Positions 26,606-35,050 of a stretch of 64,000 nucleotides of DNA are shown piece after piece. The notes beneath the pieces were generated by a model that saw only the letters and a program-made list of their open reading frames with translations, had not been told where the DNA came from and ran no database searches. How positions within the stretch are numbered: the stretch's first letter is position 1; each line of letters opens with the position of its first letter. Origin of the DNA: Sutcliffiella horikoshii DSM 8719. Lineage in GTDB: Bacteria > Bacillota > Bacilli > Bacillales > Bacillaceae_I. A program made the translations under genes and the position numbers. The DNA is taken from positions 186,001 to 250,000 of the forward strand of contig LQXN01000066.1 in NCBI GenBank assembly GCA_001648575.1, given 5' to 3'.

Positions 26606-27737
26606 GTTGTTTAAGGTGGTAGAAGGTTCCTCTCCAGATGATGCCTCCCCTATAGAAAGTAAGAATGGTTGCTCTTGCAATGCTATAGATGAAAAGTAAA
26701 ACTGTGACAGGTAAAACCAACAAGTAAAAATTTGCTCCCTTTGCCATCTTGTTTGCCGTTTCGTTGTAGGCTAGGAATAACATCAAGATACTCAAAGCAA
26801 AGGTTAGCTGAGCGGCCCCTGTAGTTGCAAACAATGCGATAAAAGGGAAGAGTTGGGATAGAAACAACCCACTAATGGCAAACAACACCATAAAATAGCT
26901 ATAAAAGAGACCTGCAAATGTATTCTTTTCCAACCCAACCAGAGCAGAACGTAGGTCAGGATACCATTCCACCTGCAAATGATCCAGCGCGAGTGCCAAG
27001 TTTTGCTTCTTTCCTGCCTGCTTGATCTGTCTACCTAACATCAAATCATCATCCGGTCTCATTTTTATTCTTTTATGTGTCCCAATTCCCACATAGGCAG
27101 TTTTAGATAAAAGATTGAATGCCCCGATCCCAATTGCAGACTTACTTTCTGGATCATTGGCTTTCCATGGTCTTTTAAAAAATCCAAACCCGAAGAGGAA
27201 GAACGAAACGAAAGCATTTGTCCAGAAACTGCTTCCTTTAAGATTAGGAGCAAGCGTCAAATGGTCAAGCCCTTTTAGCTGAAAGTATGTAATCGCTTTT
27301 GAGATGGTATCTTTTTGAAATAATATATCGGCATCAGTAAATAGGAGGTACTCTCCATTGCTTTGAAGAAATCCTTCATACAATGCATGATTTTTTCCAA
27401 GCCATCCCTCTTTAAGCTGTTTGACATGGATCACTTTCATCCTGGATTCTGTTTGAACTAATTGATCGAGAATGTCACCTGTCCCGTCAATGGAGCGATC
27501 ATTAACCACAATCCATTCTATATTGGAATATGTTTGATTAAACTGTGTGAGCAGACTTGCTTCTATACGCTCTTTTTCATCTTTGGCAGCTACAATGATT
27601 GAGAGAAGGGGACCGTCTTTGTTAATGTCTACATCTTCTTGCACCTTTTCAAGTTTTGCTATTTTCCTCATACCTAGCTTGGCATCCAGCCATACAGTAA
27701 ACCAGAATAGAAGGGTGAATATCGCTAAATAAAGCAT
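26595..27737 (-). CDS. membrane-anchored family 2 glycosyltransferase
   Basis: A 380-residue GT2 enzyme: an N-terminal membrane segment, a GT-A domain (SIIVAAKDEKERIEASL at ~45, VVNDRSIDGTGDIL, the metal motif FTDADILF at ~133, RPDDDLMLG at ~230) and 3-4 C-terminal transmembrane helices. The layout matches CrtQ/HpnB-type glycosyltransferases that act on membrane lipids such as carotenoid or hopanoid acids; the acceptor cannot be determined here because no pathway genes are adjacent. GGAGGGA lies 6 nt before ATG. Confidence 0.8.
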   Translation of the reverse strand: MLYLAIFTLLFWFTVWLDAKLGMRKIAKLEKVQEDVDINKDGPLLSIIVAAKDEKERIEASLLTQFNQTYSNIEWIVVNDRSIDGTGDILDQLVQTESRMKVIHVKQLKEGWLGKNHALYEGFLQSNGEYLLFTDADILFQKDTISKAITYFQLKGLDHLTLAPNLKGSSFWTNAFVSFFLFGFGFFKRPWKANDPESKSAIGIGAFNLLSKTAYVGIGTHKRIKMRPDDDLMLGRQIKQAGKKQNLALALDHLQVEWYPDLRSALVGLEKNTFAGLFYSYFMVLFAISGLFLSQLFPFIALFATTGAAQLTFALSILMLFLAYNETANKMAKGANFYLLVLPVTVLLFIYSIARATILTFYRGGIIWRGTFYHLKQLKK

Positions 27738-27783
27738 TGGAGTCCCTCCAGTAGTTGATTACTGTATTGTACCGAAGAAAGAT

Positions 27784-27809
27784 GGAAAAAGCACCTGTAG
27801 AGGTGCTTT
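27784..27809 (-). terminator. intrinsic terminator after zinc chaperone pseudogene
   Basis: AAAGCACCT / AGGTGCTTT perfect stem with 4-nt loop; followed by a T-run on the minus strand. Confidence 0.9.
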
Positions 27810-27818
27810 CAGATGAAC

Positions 27819-29024
27819 TCAGACAGTTTGTTTATTTGCTGCCCATGGAAAAGGGTCCGGTAAAGTGGACCAATCTTGATCGAATTCTTCAGGGGTCAAT
27901 AAACAGTTGTCCAACTCCCTTGTTAATTCCCCTCTGTCCATATCCACACCGATTAGTACAAGTTTTGTCATCCTATCTCCAAATTCAATATCCCATTCCT
28001 CTAACAATTGTGGGTTTTCCTTAATGACAGCCTCTTGCTCCAATTTAGGAAGTGAGGCTACCCAATAAGAAACAGGTTGAAGTTGTACGGATGGGCCAGC
28101 TTGGGAAAAGAGAAGAGCAACATTGTTTCTTGTGGCACACCAGACAATCCCTTTGGCTCGGACAATCTCTTCAGGGAGGGCCGCATACCATTTACTGAAT
28201 CGCTCAGAATGGAAGGGGAGCCTGCGTTGATAAACAAAAGAGGAGATTCCATACTCTTCTGTCTCTGGTGTATGTTGTTGGTGACCAGCTTGAAGCTCCT
28301 TCAACCAGCCGGCAGATGCGCTTGCTTTATCGAAATCAAATTTACCTGTGTTCAATATAGAAGATGGGAAAACATTAGAATTTGTCGTTCTGATAATAGT
28401 TGCCTCTGGTTGGAGAGTTTTTAGAACTTTCTCCAGTTTTTCTAGCTCTTCTTCTGAAACAAGATCGCATTTGTTTAAAATTAAGACATCACAAAACTCA
28501 ATCTGGTCGATCAATAAATCAGCAATTTATCTTGTATCTTCTTCACTCATTGCTTCTTTTCTGTCGAGCAGACTGTCACCTGATTCAAAATCATGCCAGA
28601 AACGATAGGCATCCACTACAGTTACCATCGTATCAAGTCTGCAAAACTTGGTTAGATCTATGCCAAGTTCTTCATCTATATAAGAAAAAGTTTGGGCAAC
28701 AGGTACTGGCTCACTTATCCCTGTCGATTCAATAAGAATATAATCAATATCTCCGGAAGTGGCCAGTTTTTCCACTTCCACAAGTAAATCTTCCCGGAGC
28801 GTACAGCAAATGCAACCGTTTGACATTTCCACAAGTTTCTCATCTGTTCGAGAAAGGCTTCCACCCTGCCTCACCAAGCCAGCATCGATGTTCACTTCGC
28901 TCATGTCATTAACAATTACAGCTACTTTCAATCCATCTCTATTATGTAAAACATGATTCAAAAGTGTCGTTTTCCCAGATCCTAAATAACCACTTAATAC
29001 TGTGACAGGTATCTTTTTTATCAT
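27819..29024 (-). pseudogene. zagA: CobW/COG0523 zinc metallochaperone (ZagA/YciC-like), interrupted by one in-frame stop
   Basis: The frame encodes a whole COG0523 GTPase of about 400 residues. It has the P-loop [11 protein letters not shown], the metal motif CICC ([11 protein letters not shown]), ESTGISEP, the NKCD guanine-specificity motif and a CobW C-terminal domain (KGIVWCATRNNV). A single TAA at 28529-28527 splits it between EAMSEEDTR and IADLLIDQIEF; the frame is unchanged on both sides, so this is a nonsense substitution (for example CAA to TAA), not a frameshift. A Zur-like box and promoter precede it, and AAGGAG lies 8 nt before ATG 29024. The N-terminal fragment keeps the GTPase P-loop but loses NKCD. 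Sequencing error should be excluded. Confidence 0.85.
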
Positions 29025-29048
29025 TATCAAAACTCCTTCATTCGTAAA

Positions 29049-29063
29049 TAGTAATCATTACGA
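29049..29063 (-). promoter_or_regulatory. Zur-like box
   Basis: Minus-strand TCGTAATGATTACTA matches the Zur consensus TCGTAATNATTACGA except at two 3' bases. Located just downstream of the -10, it would block the start, predicting induction on zinc limitation. Confidence 0.8.
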
Positions 29064-29068
29064 TTTAT

Positions 29069-29097
29069 ATAGTACCCTACATTAGTAAGTATGTAAA
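29069..29097 (-). promoter_or_regulatory. promoter of the zinc chaperone gene
   Basis: Minus strand: TTTACA (29097-29092), 17-bp spacer, TACTAT (29074-29069). Confidence 0.65.
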
Positions 29098-29172
29098 GTT
29101 AAATAAACCTTAAGAATGGCATTAGCGATTATGGTAGAATATAGAAAAAGCAGTAAAAAGGATGAGAACAAG

Positions 29173-29364
29173 ATGATTTGGGTATTTTTTATTAGTCTTA
29201 CTGTACTGGTGGCAATTTTCTTTCACTTTTTGAATCTATCAATAAAAAAGCATCACGAAATTTATGGCAGTAAATTCGTTCGCCCATCCATGTGCGTATC
29301 ATGTGGAAGAGAATACTTTAATAGTTCTTCTAATTTCTGTGATGGTTGCAAAAACAGAGGATAA
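29173..29364 (+). CDS. small membrane protein with C-terminal zinc ribbon
   Basis: About 63 residues from ATG 29173 (AAAAGGATGAG upstream; the frame is open to 29116 without better support). One transmembrane helix (MIWVFFISLTVLVAIFFHF) is followed by a basic stretch and CVSCGREYFNSSSNFCDGCK, a CxxC-x11-CxxC zinc ribbon facing the cytoplasm if the N-terminus is outside, or the reverse. Family unknown. It is divergent from the Zur-regulated gene, so the neighbouring zinc context is suggestive only. Confidence 0.55.
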   Translation: MIWVFFISLTVLVAIFFHFLNLSIKKHHEIYGSKFVRPSMCVSCGREYFNSSSNFCDGCKNRG

Positions 29365-29372
29365 GCTGATGT

Positions 29373-29403
29373 GGTGATTCAAAATGTTGAGTCACCTTTT
29401 TTA
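29373..29403 (+). terminator. intrinsic terminator
   Basis: GGTGATTC / GAGTCACC (one G-U), 8-nt loop, then TTTTTT. Confidence 0.88.
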
Positions 29404-29464
29404 TATGTAACTTCTACTTTCTACTAATATTGCATAATAATTAGATAGAAAGGAGGGGGAGAAG

Positions 29465-30613
29465 ATAGAATCTACCAGCCGAACCGGATTTTTTCTATTT
29501 ATAAATAACACAGTACTTTTTATGATTATATTATTCGTTGTCATCTCCACTATCACAACGGTCCTATCCACTAAGTTATCCTCTGAGTACATCGGGAACA
29601 TTTTAAGGAATGTACAGTCAACAGAATTGTGTTTGACCATCATCCAAAGTCAGAACCACTATATGACAGGCAAGGATGTCGAGGTTCCTAAACTTCCAAT
29701 CATGGAATTCACATTTGAACTGGCAACTAACTTAAAGCCATATGATATCAGAAGTTTTCTAGGAAATGAGATTCCCGGATTCTATGCCTATGACACCCAG
29801 TTCTATGTAGCGGGAAAAGGAACCGACTTTACAGATATTCCATTTGAATCAGTGGCTCCGATGGAAGTGTTATTAAAAGAGCGGGAGATTGCAGAGGAGA
29901 TGCTTTTAGCCGAAAAAGATGAGGACCAACCGGTTCCTGCCCCGGAAAAATCGATGGATGAGACCATTGTTCATATCTATCAATCTCATAGTTGGGAATC
30001 ATATTTACCTTTGTTAAAAGATGTAAGCAATCCTAATGATGCTACAAGCAACAACCCGGATGTGAACGTCATTGCTGTAGGTAAAATGTTAAAAGATGAG
30101 TTGGGTGATAAGGGGATCAAGGCAAATCATGATACAAGGAATGTTCCCCAGGATTTACAGGCAAGGGGTTGGGATGCCAATCACTCTTATAAATATTCAC
30201 GTGAAACAGTGGAAGCAGCCATGGTCTTTAATAATGATGTAAAGTACCTGATAGATATTCACAGGGATTCCGCTCGAAAAGATAAAACAACAGAGGAAAT
30301 CGGAGGAAAGTATTATGCCAGACTAATGTTTGTAGTGGGAACAGCTCATAAAGACTATGAACAAAATCTTGACTTCGCAGAACGACTTCATCATGAAATA
30401 GAGAAAAAGTATCCTGGGCTAAGCAGAGGGGTATTTCCAAAAGGGAAATCGACAGGTAACGGCTTATACAATCAAGACCTTTCCAACCGGGCCATTCTTT
30501 TAGAAGTTGGTGGGGTGGACAACAATCTGGAAGAGGCGCAAAACTCCATAAAGGCTTTTGCAGATATCTACAGAAAACTTGTCTGGGAAGAAAGAGAAGC
30601 AGGAGAATTTTGA
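29465..30613 (+). CDS. spoIIP: SpoIIP-like cell-wall amidase, probable AUA start
   Basis: A stage II sporulation protein P family protein (~382 residues). One N-terminal transmembrane anchor is followed by the amidase/endopeptidase domain with candidate catalytic residues in IYQSHSWESY (His, Glu), YLIDIHRDSAR (His) and AILLEVGG (Glu). SpoIIP works with SpoIID/SpoIIM in engulfment, cleaving septal peptidoglycan. A perfect AAGGAGG (29450-29456) is followed 8 nt later by ATA at 29465; from there the protein reads (M)ESTSRTGFFLFINN into the membrane helix. No ATG, GTG or TTG lies between it and ATG 29522, which has no SD and would begin inside the helix. So AUA initiation is likely; 29522 is the conservative start. 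Confidence 0.8.
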   Translation: MESTSRTGFFLFINNTVLFMIILFVVISTITTVLSTKLSSEYIGNILRNVQSTELCLTIIQSQNHYMTGKDVEVPKLPIMEFTFELATNLKPYDIRSFLGNEIPGFYAYDTQFYVAGKGTDFTDIPFESVAPMEVLLKEREIAEEMLLAEKDEDQPVPAPEKSMDETIVHIYQSHSWESYLPLLKDVSNPNDATSNNPDVNVIAVGKMLKDELGDKGIKANHDTRNVPQDLQARGWDANHSYKYSRETVEAAMVFNNDVKYLIDIHRDSARKDKTTEEIGGKYYARLMFVVGTAHKDYEQNLDFAERLHHEIEKKYPGLSRGVFPKGKSTGNGLYNQDLSNRAILLEVGGVDNNLEEAQNSIKAFADIYRKLVWEEREAGEF

Positions 30614-30629
30614 TGAGGGAGGGAGGTTA

Positions 30630-30782
30630 ATGAAATCTGCATTCATTTGGCTGATCATTATGTTTGTAACAATCGTTATTTCATTTAATTATTTTCACTG
30701 GAGTGCTACATTGGCTGCTTTTTTAGCTGGTGTAATTGTGATTTCGGTCTCATTAATTGAGGATTATTATATGGCGAGATGA
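30630..30782 (+). CDS. small two-segment membrane protein
   Basis: 50 residues starting at ATG 30630 (GGGAGG 4-5 nt upstream), almost wholly hydrophobic with a break at NYFHWS: KSAFIWLIIMFVTIVISF, then ATLAAFLAGVIVISVSLI, ending EDYYMAR. Located 16 bp after spoIIP in the same direction and before the terminator, so co-transcribed and possibly sporulation-linked. Family not recognised. Confidence 0.6.
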   Translation: MKSAFIWLIIMFVTIVISFNYFHWSATLAAFLAGVIVISVSLIEDYYMAR

Positions 30783-30786
30783 AGGG

Positions 30787-30814
30787 GCAGGATAATATTC
30801 TGCTTTTTTTTTTT
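30787..30814 (+). terminator. intrinsic terminator of spoIIP unit
   Basis: GCAGGAT / ATTCTGC stem (one G-U), 3-nt loop, then an 11-base T-run. Confidence 0.9.
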
Positions 30815-31097
30815 GGCTCTTTTATCGAAGGGTGTTAAAATACGAAAAAACAACAAAGTATACGAAAACGGCCTCATTATATACTCTAGAAAATGTGATT
30901 CTACCTTTTAGAGTAAATCTTCTACCATTTAAGAGAGGTCTTCTTTATTTCCCAGAGCTACTTCTCAATTTCCCAACCTTCATTCTAGCTTTTGGATCCA
31001 CTGTTCTTCACTTTCGTATTTTGAAGCCAGTAAAGGAATTTTCATACTTATGTAGAAATAAAGAACAATGACTAAATAGGAGCTGATTCAAAAATGT

Positions 31098-31934
31098 GTG
31101 GGATTTTTCAATAAACATGTAGAAAGAGATACTCATATACCGGTAGAAAGACAGAAATTGAGGGAATCCATTTACAAGGATTTGGTACGTGATCCGAATA
31201 TACTCGCTTTCTTCTACGGGGGATCATTAGCGAAAGGAAACGAGGATTTGTATTCAGATTTAGATCTTCGAATTATTGTAAAAGAGGAAGCTTTTGAAGC
31301 ATACCGTTCCCATAAAAAAGAACGGGCAAAAAATTGGGGTGATGTATTATATTATGAAGACTTTCCATGGTCCCCCTATTCCATTGCTCATTTTCGTTCT
31401 TTTATAAAAGTGGACACTTTCTATTATCGTAAATCCGATTTGCAACCGTCCGTTTACTTGAAACATGTGCTAATAGAACATGATCCATATGGGATTGTGG
31501 ATCAGTTAAGAGACGAATCGCAATCATTGACATATCTTTTTACTGAACAGGAATTCGAAATATGGCGAGGGAAATTTTTTGCTTATTTGCATGAAGTATA
31601 TCGTCGGGTTCATCGTGGTGAGTTTAACTATGCTTTCCAAATGGTGAATTCCATAAGCTATTCCATTGTTATCGGTTGGTATGTAGAAATGGGGGAGGTA
31701 CCAAATTCATTTGGTGACTGGTCTAAAGTCGAAGGACCGAGAAGTCCCTTAAGTGAAGAACAGTTAAGCTTGTTAGCCGAATGGGACGTAGGAAAGAGAG
31801 ATACCGCAGCGATATTTGATGTAGTGAGATTACAAGTGAAGGAATTTATCCGGGTTCATCGTGTTCTTGCTGAGAGAATTGGAGTAGCAATCGATGAAGA
31901 GTGGGTGAATGAAATTATTGAAATGGTGTTATGA
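31098..31934 (+). CDS. nucleotidyltransferase-fold protein
   Basis: A 278-residue protein with the polymerase-beta-type nucleotidyltransferase signature FFYGGSLAKGNEDLYSDLDLRI (~39-60: GGS followed by DxD), then a helical C-terminal half. It resembles streptomycin/kanamycin-type adenylyltransferases and stand-alone NTases, but substrate and resistance cannot be inferred. The start is uncertain: GTG 31098 is 17 nt from AGGAG, and ATG 31094 is in another frame. Monocistronic, ending at a strong terminator. Confidence 0.7.
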   Translation: MGFFNKHVERDTHIPVERQKLRESIYKDLVRDPNILAFFYGGSLAKGNEDLYSDLDLRIIVKEEAFEAYRSHKKERAKNWGDVLYYEDFPWSPYSIAHFRSFIKVDTFYYRKSDLQPSVYLKHVLIEHDPYGIVDQLRDESQSLTYLFTEQEFEIWRGKFFAYLHEVYRRVHRGEFNYAFQMVNSISYSIVIGWYVEMGEVPNSFGDWSKVEGPRSPLSEEQLSLLAEWDVGKRDTAAIFDVVRLQVKEFIRVHRVLAERIGVAIDEEWVNEIIEMVL

Positions 31935-31950
31935 ATGAAAGTATAAAAAA

Positions 31951-31983
31951 AAAGGCAGCATGTGCTATCACATGTTGCTTTTC
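31951..31983 (+). terminator. intrinsic terminator
   Basis: GCAGCATGTG / CACATGTTGC stem (one G-U), 4-nt loop CTAT, then TTTT. Confidence 0.88.
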
Positions 31984-32078
31984 GTTTATTTTAGGGAATA
32001 GTATCGGTGAGCAGTTCATTTGCTATCAGATAATGCATTTGTCATAATGCACACAAAAGATAAGGGAGAGTGTTATCA

Positions 32079-32723
32079 ATGAAAGTAACAGTAGTAGGAG
32101 CTAACGGGCAAATAGGCAAACAACTTGTGCATTTCTTAAAAGAGAAAGATGGATACACCCCTATCGCAATGGTACGGAAAGAAGAACAAGCAGATGCCTT
32201 TGCAAACGAAGGTATTGAACCTGTATTGGCAAACTTGGAAGGATCGGTGGATGAACTTGCGAAAGCCTTTAGTGGCAGTGATGCCGTAGTATTCACAGCT
32301 GGGTCTGGGGGGAGCACTGGATTAGACAAGACATTATTGATTGATTTGGACGGAGCTGCCAAAACGGTGGAAGCAGCTGAAAAAGCGGGCATTTCACGAT
32401 ATGTGATGGTAAGTGCATATCAGGCTGATGACAGAGAAAATTGGAATGACGAGATCCGTCCTTATTATGTTGCCAAGCATTATGCAGACAAAATGTTAAT
32501 GGCAAGTGGGTTGGATTACACCATTGTACGACCTGGTGGTTTATTAAATGAATCAGGTAGTGGCAAAGTTAAGATCGGGGACAATATAGAACCAGGATCA
32601 ATAGCAAGAGAAGATGTAGCAAAGGTATTACTTGAAGTTCTAAGTGCTGAAAATACTTATGGGGCCGCTTTTGACGTAATTGCCGGGGAAGATAGTGTAG
32701 AGGACGCGGTGAGTAAGATTTAA
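32079..32723 (+). CDS. yhfK: NAD(P)-binding SDR protein (YhfK)
   Basis: A 214-residue atypical SDR (NmrA/SDR5 type). It begins MKVTVVGANGQIGKQL (Rossmann GxxGxxG), followed by MVRKEEQADAF, VFTAGSGGSTGLDKTLLIDLDGA and YYVAKHYADKMLMASGLDYTIVRPGGLLNE. Length and these blocks closely match B. subtilis YhfK. The catalytic YxxxK is replaced by the YVAKHYADK segment usual in this branch, so it may be a sensor or reductase; the substrate is unknown. GGGAGAG precedes ATG 32079. Confidence 0.88.
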   Translation: MKVTVVGANGQIGKQLVHFLKEKDGYTPIAMVRKEEQADAFANEGIEPVLANLEGSVDELAKAFSGSDAVVFTAGSGGSTGLDKTLLIDLDGAAKTVEAAEKAGISRYVMVSAYQADDRENWNDEIRPYYVAKHYADKMLMASGLDYTIVRPGGLLNESGSGKVKIGDNIEPGSIAREDVAKVLLEVLSAENTYGAAFDVIAGEDSVEDAVSKI

Positions 32724-32734
32724 TTTAATTAAGG

Positions 32735-32766
32735 GACTGTCTCGATCGTTGAGACAGTCTTTTTTA
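32735..32766 (+). terminator. intrinsic terminator of yhfK
   Basis: GACTGTCTC / GAGACAGTC perfect 9-bp stem, 7-nt loop, T-run. Confidence 0.95.
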
Positions 32767-32851
32767 ATGTACCTGCTAATAAATTGAAACAAAATCAACT
32801 CCGATTCCGTTATATAAATATACAGACTATAAAAGATAGGGAACTACGACA

Positions 32852-33430
32852 ATGAAAACTAAAAAGAAACTTAAAACTATTTTGATGATCGCATTGGTTC
32901 CCCTGGTAATCTACCTGATAATCGTTCATTCACTAATCTATCATTCTGCAAAGCAGGATCCTCCAAAGGAAGTGGATTACCTTATTGTGTTAGGTGCTAG
33001 AGTGAGAGGGGAAATGATGACGAAGGCCCTCTTGTTCAGGGTGGAAGCGGCACTGGAATATCTTCAGGAGAACCCGAATACCAAAGTCATTGCCTCTGGA
33101 GGGCAGGGACCTGGAGAGGATATTACCGAAGCAGAAGCAATGAGAAGATACTTTGTTGCAAATGGCATCGAGGAAAACAGAATTCTCTTGGAGGGAAGTT
33201 CCACCACCACTTTTGAAAACCTCTCATTTTCACGGGATATGATTGAAGATGAAGCTTCTGTTGCCATTGTAAGCAATGATTTTCATGTATATCGGGCTTC
33301 GATAATAGGAAAAAGATTGGATTTTGCTGAGGTGCATACACTTGCTGGAAAAACTCCAAGGGTTGCGATTTTCAAGTTATGGTTACGGGAGTATTTTGCT
33401 GTGGCTAAAACGTGGTTGGTGGATAAGTAG
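32852..33430 (+). CDS. YdcF/ElyC-like DUF218 membrane protein
   Basis: A 192-residue protein with one N-terminal transmembrane helix (ILMIALVPLVIYLIIVHSL) and an extracytoplasmic DUF218 domain: YLIVLGARVRGEMMTKALLFRVEAAL (~43), ASGGQGPGEDITEAEAMRRYF (~80), ILLEGSSTTTFENL and VSNDFHVYRA. Related ElyC/SanA proteins affect envelope polysaccharide or peptidoglycan precursors; the role here is unknown. AGGGAAC lies 7-8 nt before ATG. No terminator is visible directly after it, so transcription may run into the repeat array that begins 45 bp downstream. Confidence 0.8.
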   Translation: MKTKKKLKTILMIALVPLVIYLIIVHSLIYHSAKQDPPKEVDYLIVLGARVRGEMMTKALLFRVEAALEYLQENPNTKVIASGGQGPGEDITEAEAMRRYFVANGIEENRILLEGSSTTTFENLSFSRDMIEDEASVAIVSNDFHVYRASIIGKRLDFAEVHTLAGKTPRVAIFKLWLREYFAVAKTWLVDK

Positions 33431-33474
33431 TGTGCGTGGTAGTGGGTAATGGAAGACGAAAAGTTTAGCGTAGA

Positions 33475-34410
33475 GTGAAAACGTGTTTCATAGGGTCCGA
33501 ATGGAACGCGAAATCGTTGGGGTCTAGTGAACATGCGTGTCATAGAGGCCCAATGAAACGCGAACTCGCTGGGGCTTAGTGAACATGCGTGTCATAGAGC
33601 ACGAATGGAACGCGAAATCGCTGGGGCTTAGTGAACATGCGTGTCATAGAGTCCGAATGGAACGCGAAATCACTGGGGCTTAGTAAAAACGTGTGTCATA
33701 GAGGCCTGAATGAAACGCGAAATCTTGGAGTACAAGTGAACATGCGTGTCATAGAGCCCGAATGAAACGCAAAGTCTCTGGCGCTTAGTGAACATGCGTG
33801 TCATAGAGGCCCAATGAAACGCGAAATCGCTGGGGCTTAGTGAACATGCGTGTCATAGAGGCCCAATGAAACGCGAAATCTTGGAGTACAAGTGAAAACG
33901 CGTGTCATAGAGGCCCAATGGAACGCGAAATCTTGGAGTACAAGTGAAAACGCGTGTCATAGGACTGAATGAAACGCGAACTCGCCGGGGTCTAGTAAAA
34001 ACGTGTGTCATAGAACCCGAATGAAACGCGAACTCGCAGGGGTCTAGTAAAAACGCGTGTCATAGGACCCGAATGAAACGCGAACTCGCCGGGGTCTAGT
34101 AAAAACGCGTGTCATAGAGCCCGAATGAAACGCGAACTCGCAGGGGACTAGTAAAAACGCGTGTCATAGAGCCCGAATGAAACGCGAACTCGCAGGGGCT
34201 TAGTGAAAATGCGTGTCATACAGCGCCAATGAAACGCAAAACCTTAAGAGCAAGTAAAAATGTGTATCCTACAGCCCCAATGAAACGCAAAATCCCTATA
34301 GTCCATTAAAATGTGTATCATACAACCCCAATGAATCCCGAAAATCGAACGCCAGAAGAAATCGATCCTCATAAATAGCGGATGAATCCCGAAAACCTGA
34401 ACAACTAAGA
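33475..34410. repeat. tandem array of 52-bp hairpin-bearing repeats
   Basis: About 17 recognisable head-to-tail units of 52 bp (51-53) plus a degenerate final unit. Typical unit: GTGAACATGCGTGTCATAGA, then GGCCCAATGAAACGCGAA, then TCGCTGGGGCTTA. Each unit contains CGCGTGTCAT and ATGAAACGCG, which pair (one mismatch) around a 9-nt loop. Units vary but keep both arms; the array decays gradually toward its right end. Period 52 is not a multiple of three and frames contain stops, so it is not a protein repeat. There are no unique spacers, so it is not a CRISPR array. Confidence 0.95.
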
Positions 34411-34504
34411 AAAGCCTCCGTCATAAAGATAATAGAACTCCTAACAATAAGAATCCTACCTACATACACTCACATAAAACTAAAGCAATAATAACCCTCT
34501 ATCG

Positions 34505-34530
34505 AAACCTCCATTAAAGGAGGTTTTTTC
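34505..34530 (+). terminator. intrinsic terminator after the repeat array
   Basis: AAACCTCC / GGAGGTTT, 6-nt loop, T-run. No gene other than the array separates it from the DUF218 gene, which suggests a transcript spanning the array. About 94 bp of featureless A-rich DNA lies between array and terminator. Confidence 0.9.
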
Positions 34531-34582
34531 TATCCTGACTTTGCTATATAATAAGCCTTACTAGAAATAATGAGGTGGAAAT

Positions 34583-35050
34583 ATGTTATACATTCTTTCA
34601 CAGCTGGGGTTCAGCTTCATTGCCGCAGCAGGATTTGGCGTTTTGTTCAATGCTCCTAGAAGAGCGTTGGTCCATTGCGGTACGGTTGGTATGATAGGCT
34701 GGATTTTTTACATAGTTTTGGCGGATGCCGGGGTGGATCCGGAAGTTGCTTCTTTTGTTGGGGCATTTATGGTGGCGCTCGTTGGTCATATCATGGCAAA
34801 GCGTTTCAGGATGCCGATGATCATTTTCAGTGTAGCGGGAATTATTCCCTTGGTTCCCGGGGGATTAGCATACAATACGATGAGGAATATTGCGGAAAAT
34901 GATTATCTTGCAGCCATTCCCTTAGCGGCAAAAGCATTCATGATCTCGGGTGCGATTGCAATGGGGCTGGTGTTTGCAGAAGTCATCATGCAGCTTGTCG
35001 TAAAAATAATTAAAAGATTATCCATTAATGCGAAAAGAGAGGTGAGCTAG
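34583..35050 (+). CDS. threonine/serine exporter subunit, YjjB-like (ThrE_2)
   Basis: A 155-residue membrane protein with about five transmembrane helices: FGVLFNAPRRALVHCGTVGMIGW, a VASFVGAFMVALVGHIMAKRFRMPMIIFSVAGIIPLVPGG stretch characteristic of the ThrE_2/DUF3815 half, and KAFMISGAIAMGLVFAEVI. In ThrE exporters the two halves are fused; here, as in E. coli yjjP-yjjB, they are separate. Family members export threonine/serine or dicarboxylates; the substrate is open. The stop abuts the start of the partner gene. Confidence 0.85.
   Translation: MLYILSQLGFSFIAAAGFGVLFNAPRRALVHCGTVGMIGWIFYIVLADAGVDPEVASFVGAFMVALVGHIMAKRFRMPMIIFSVAGIIPLVPGGLAYNTMRNIAENDYLAAIPLAAKAFMISGAIAMGLVFAEVIMQLVVKIIKRLSINAKREVS

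Noticed and set aside
30832-31071. 79-codon open frame between the spoIIP terminator and the nucleotidyltransferase gene
   Set aside because: Starts directly after a strong terminator, SD too close to the GTG, composition like AT-rich spacer and no recognisable domain. I treat the 283-bp interval as non-coding.
33123-33543. Minus-strand open frames running into the 52-bp array
   Set aside because: They are antisense to the DUF218 gene, have no SD, and end within the array; the repeat period is not a multiple of three.
33475-34410. CRISPR array
   Set aside because: Units are contiguous 52-bp repeats with no unique spacers, and no cas genes are present.
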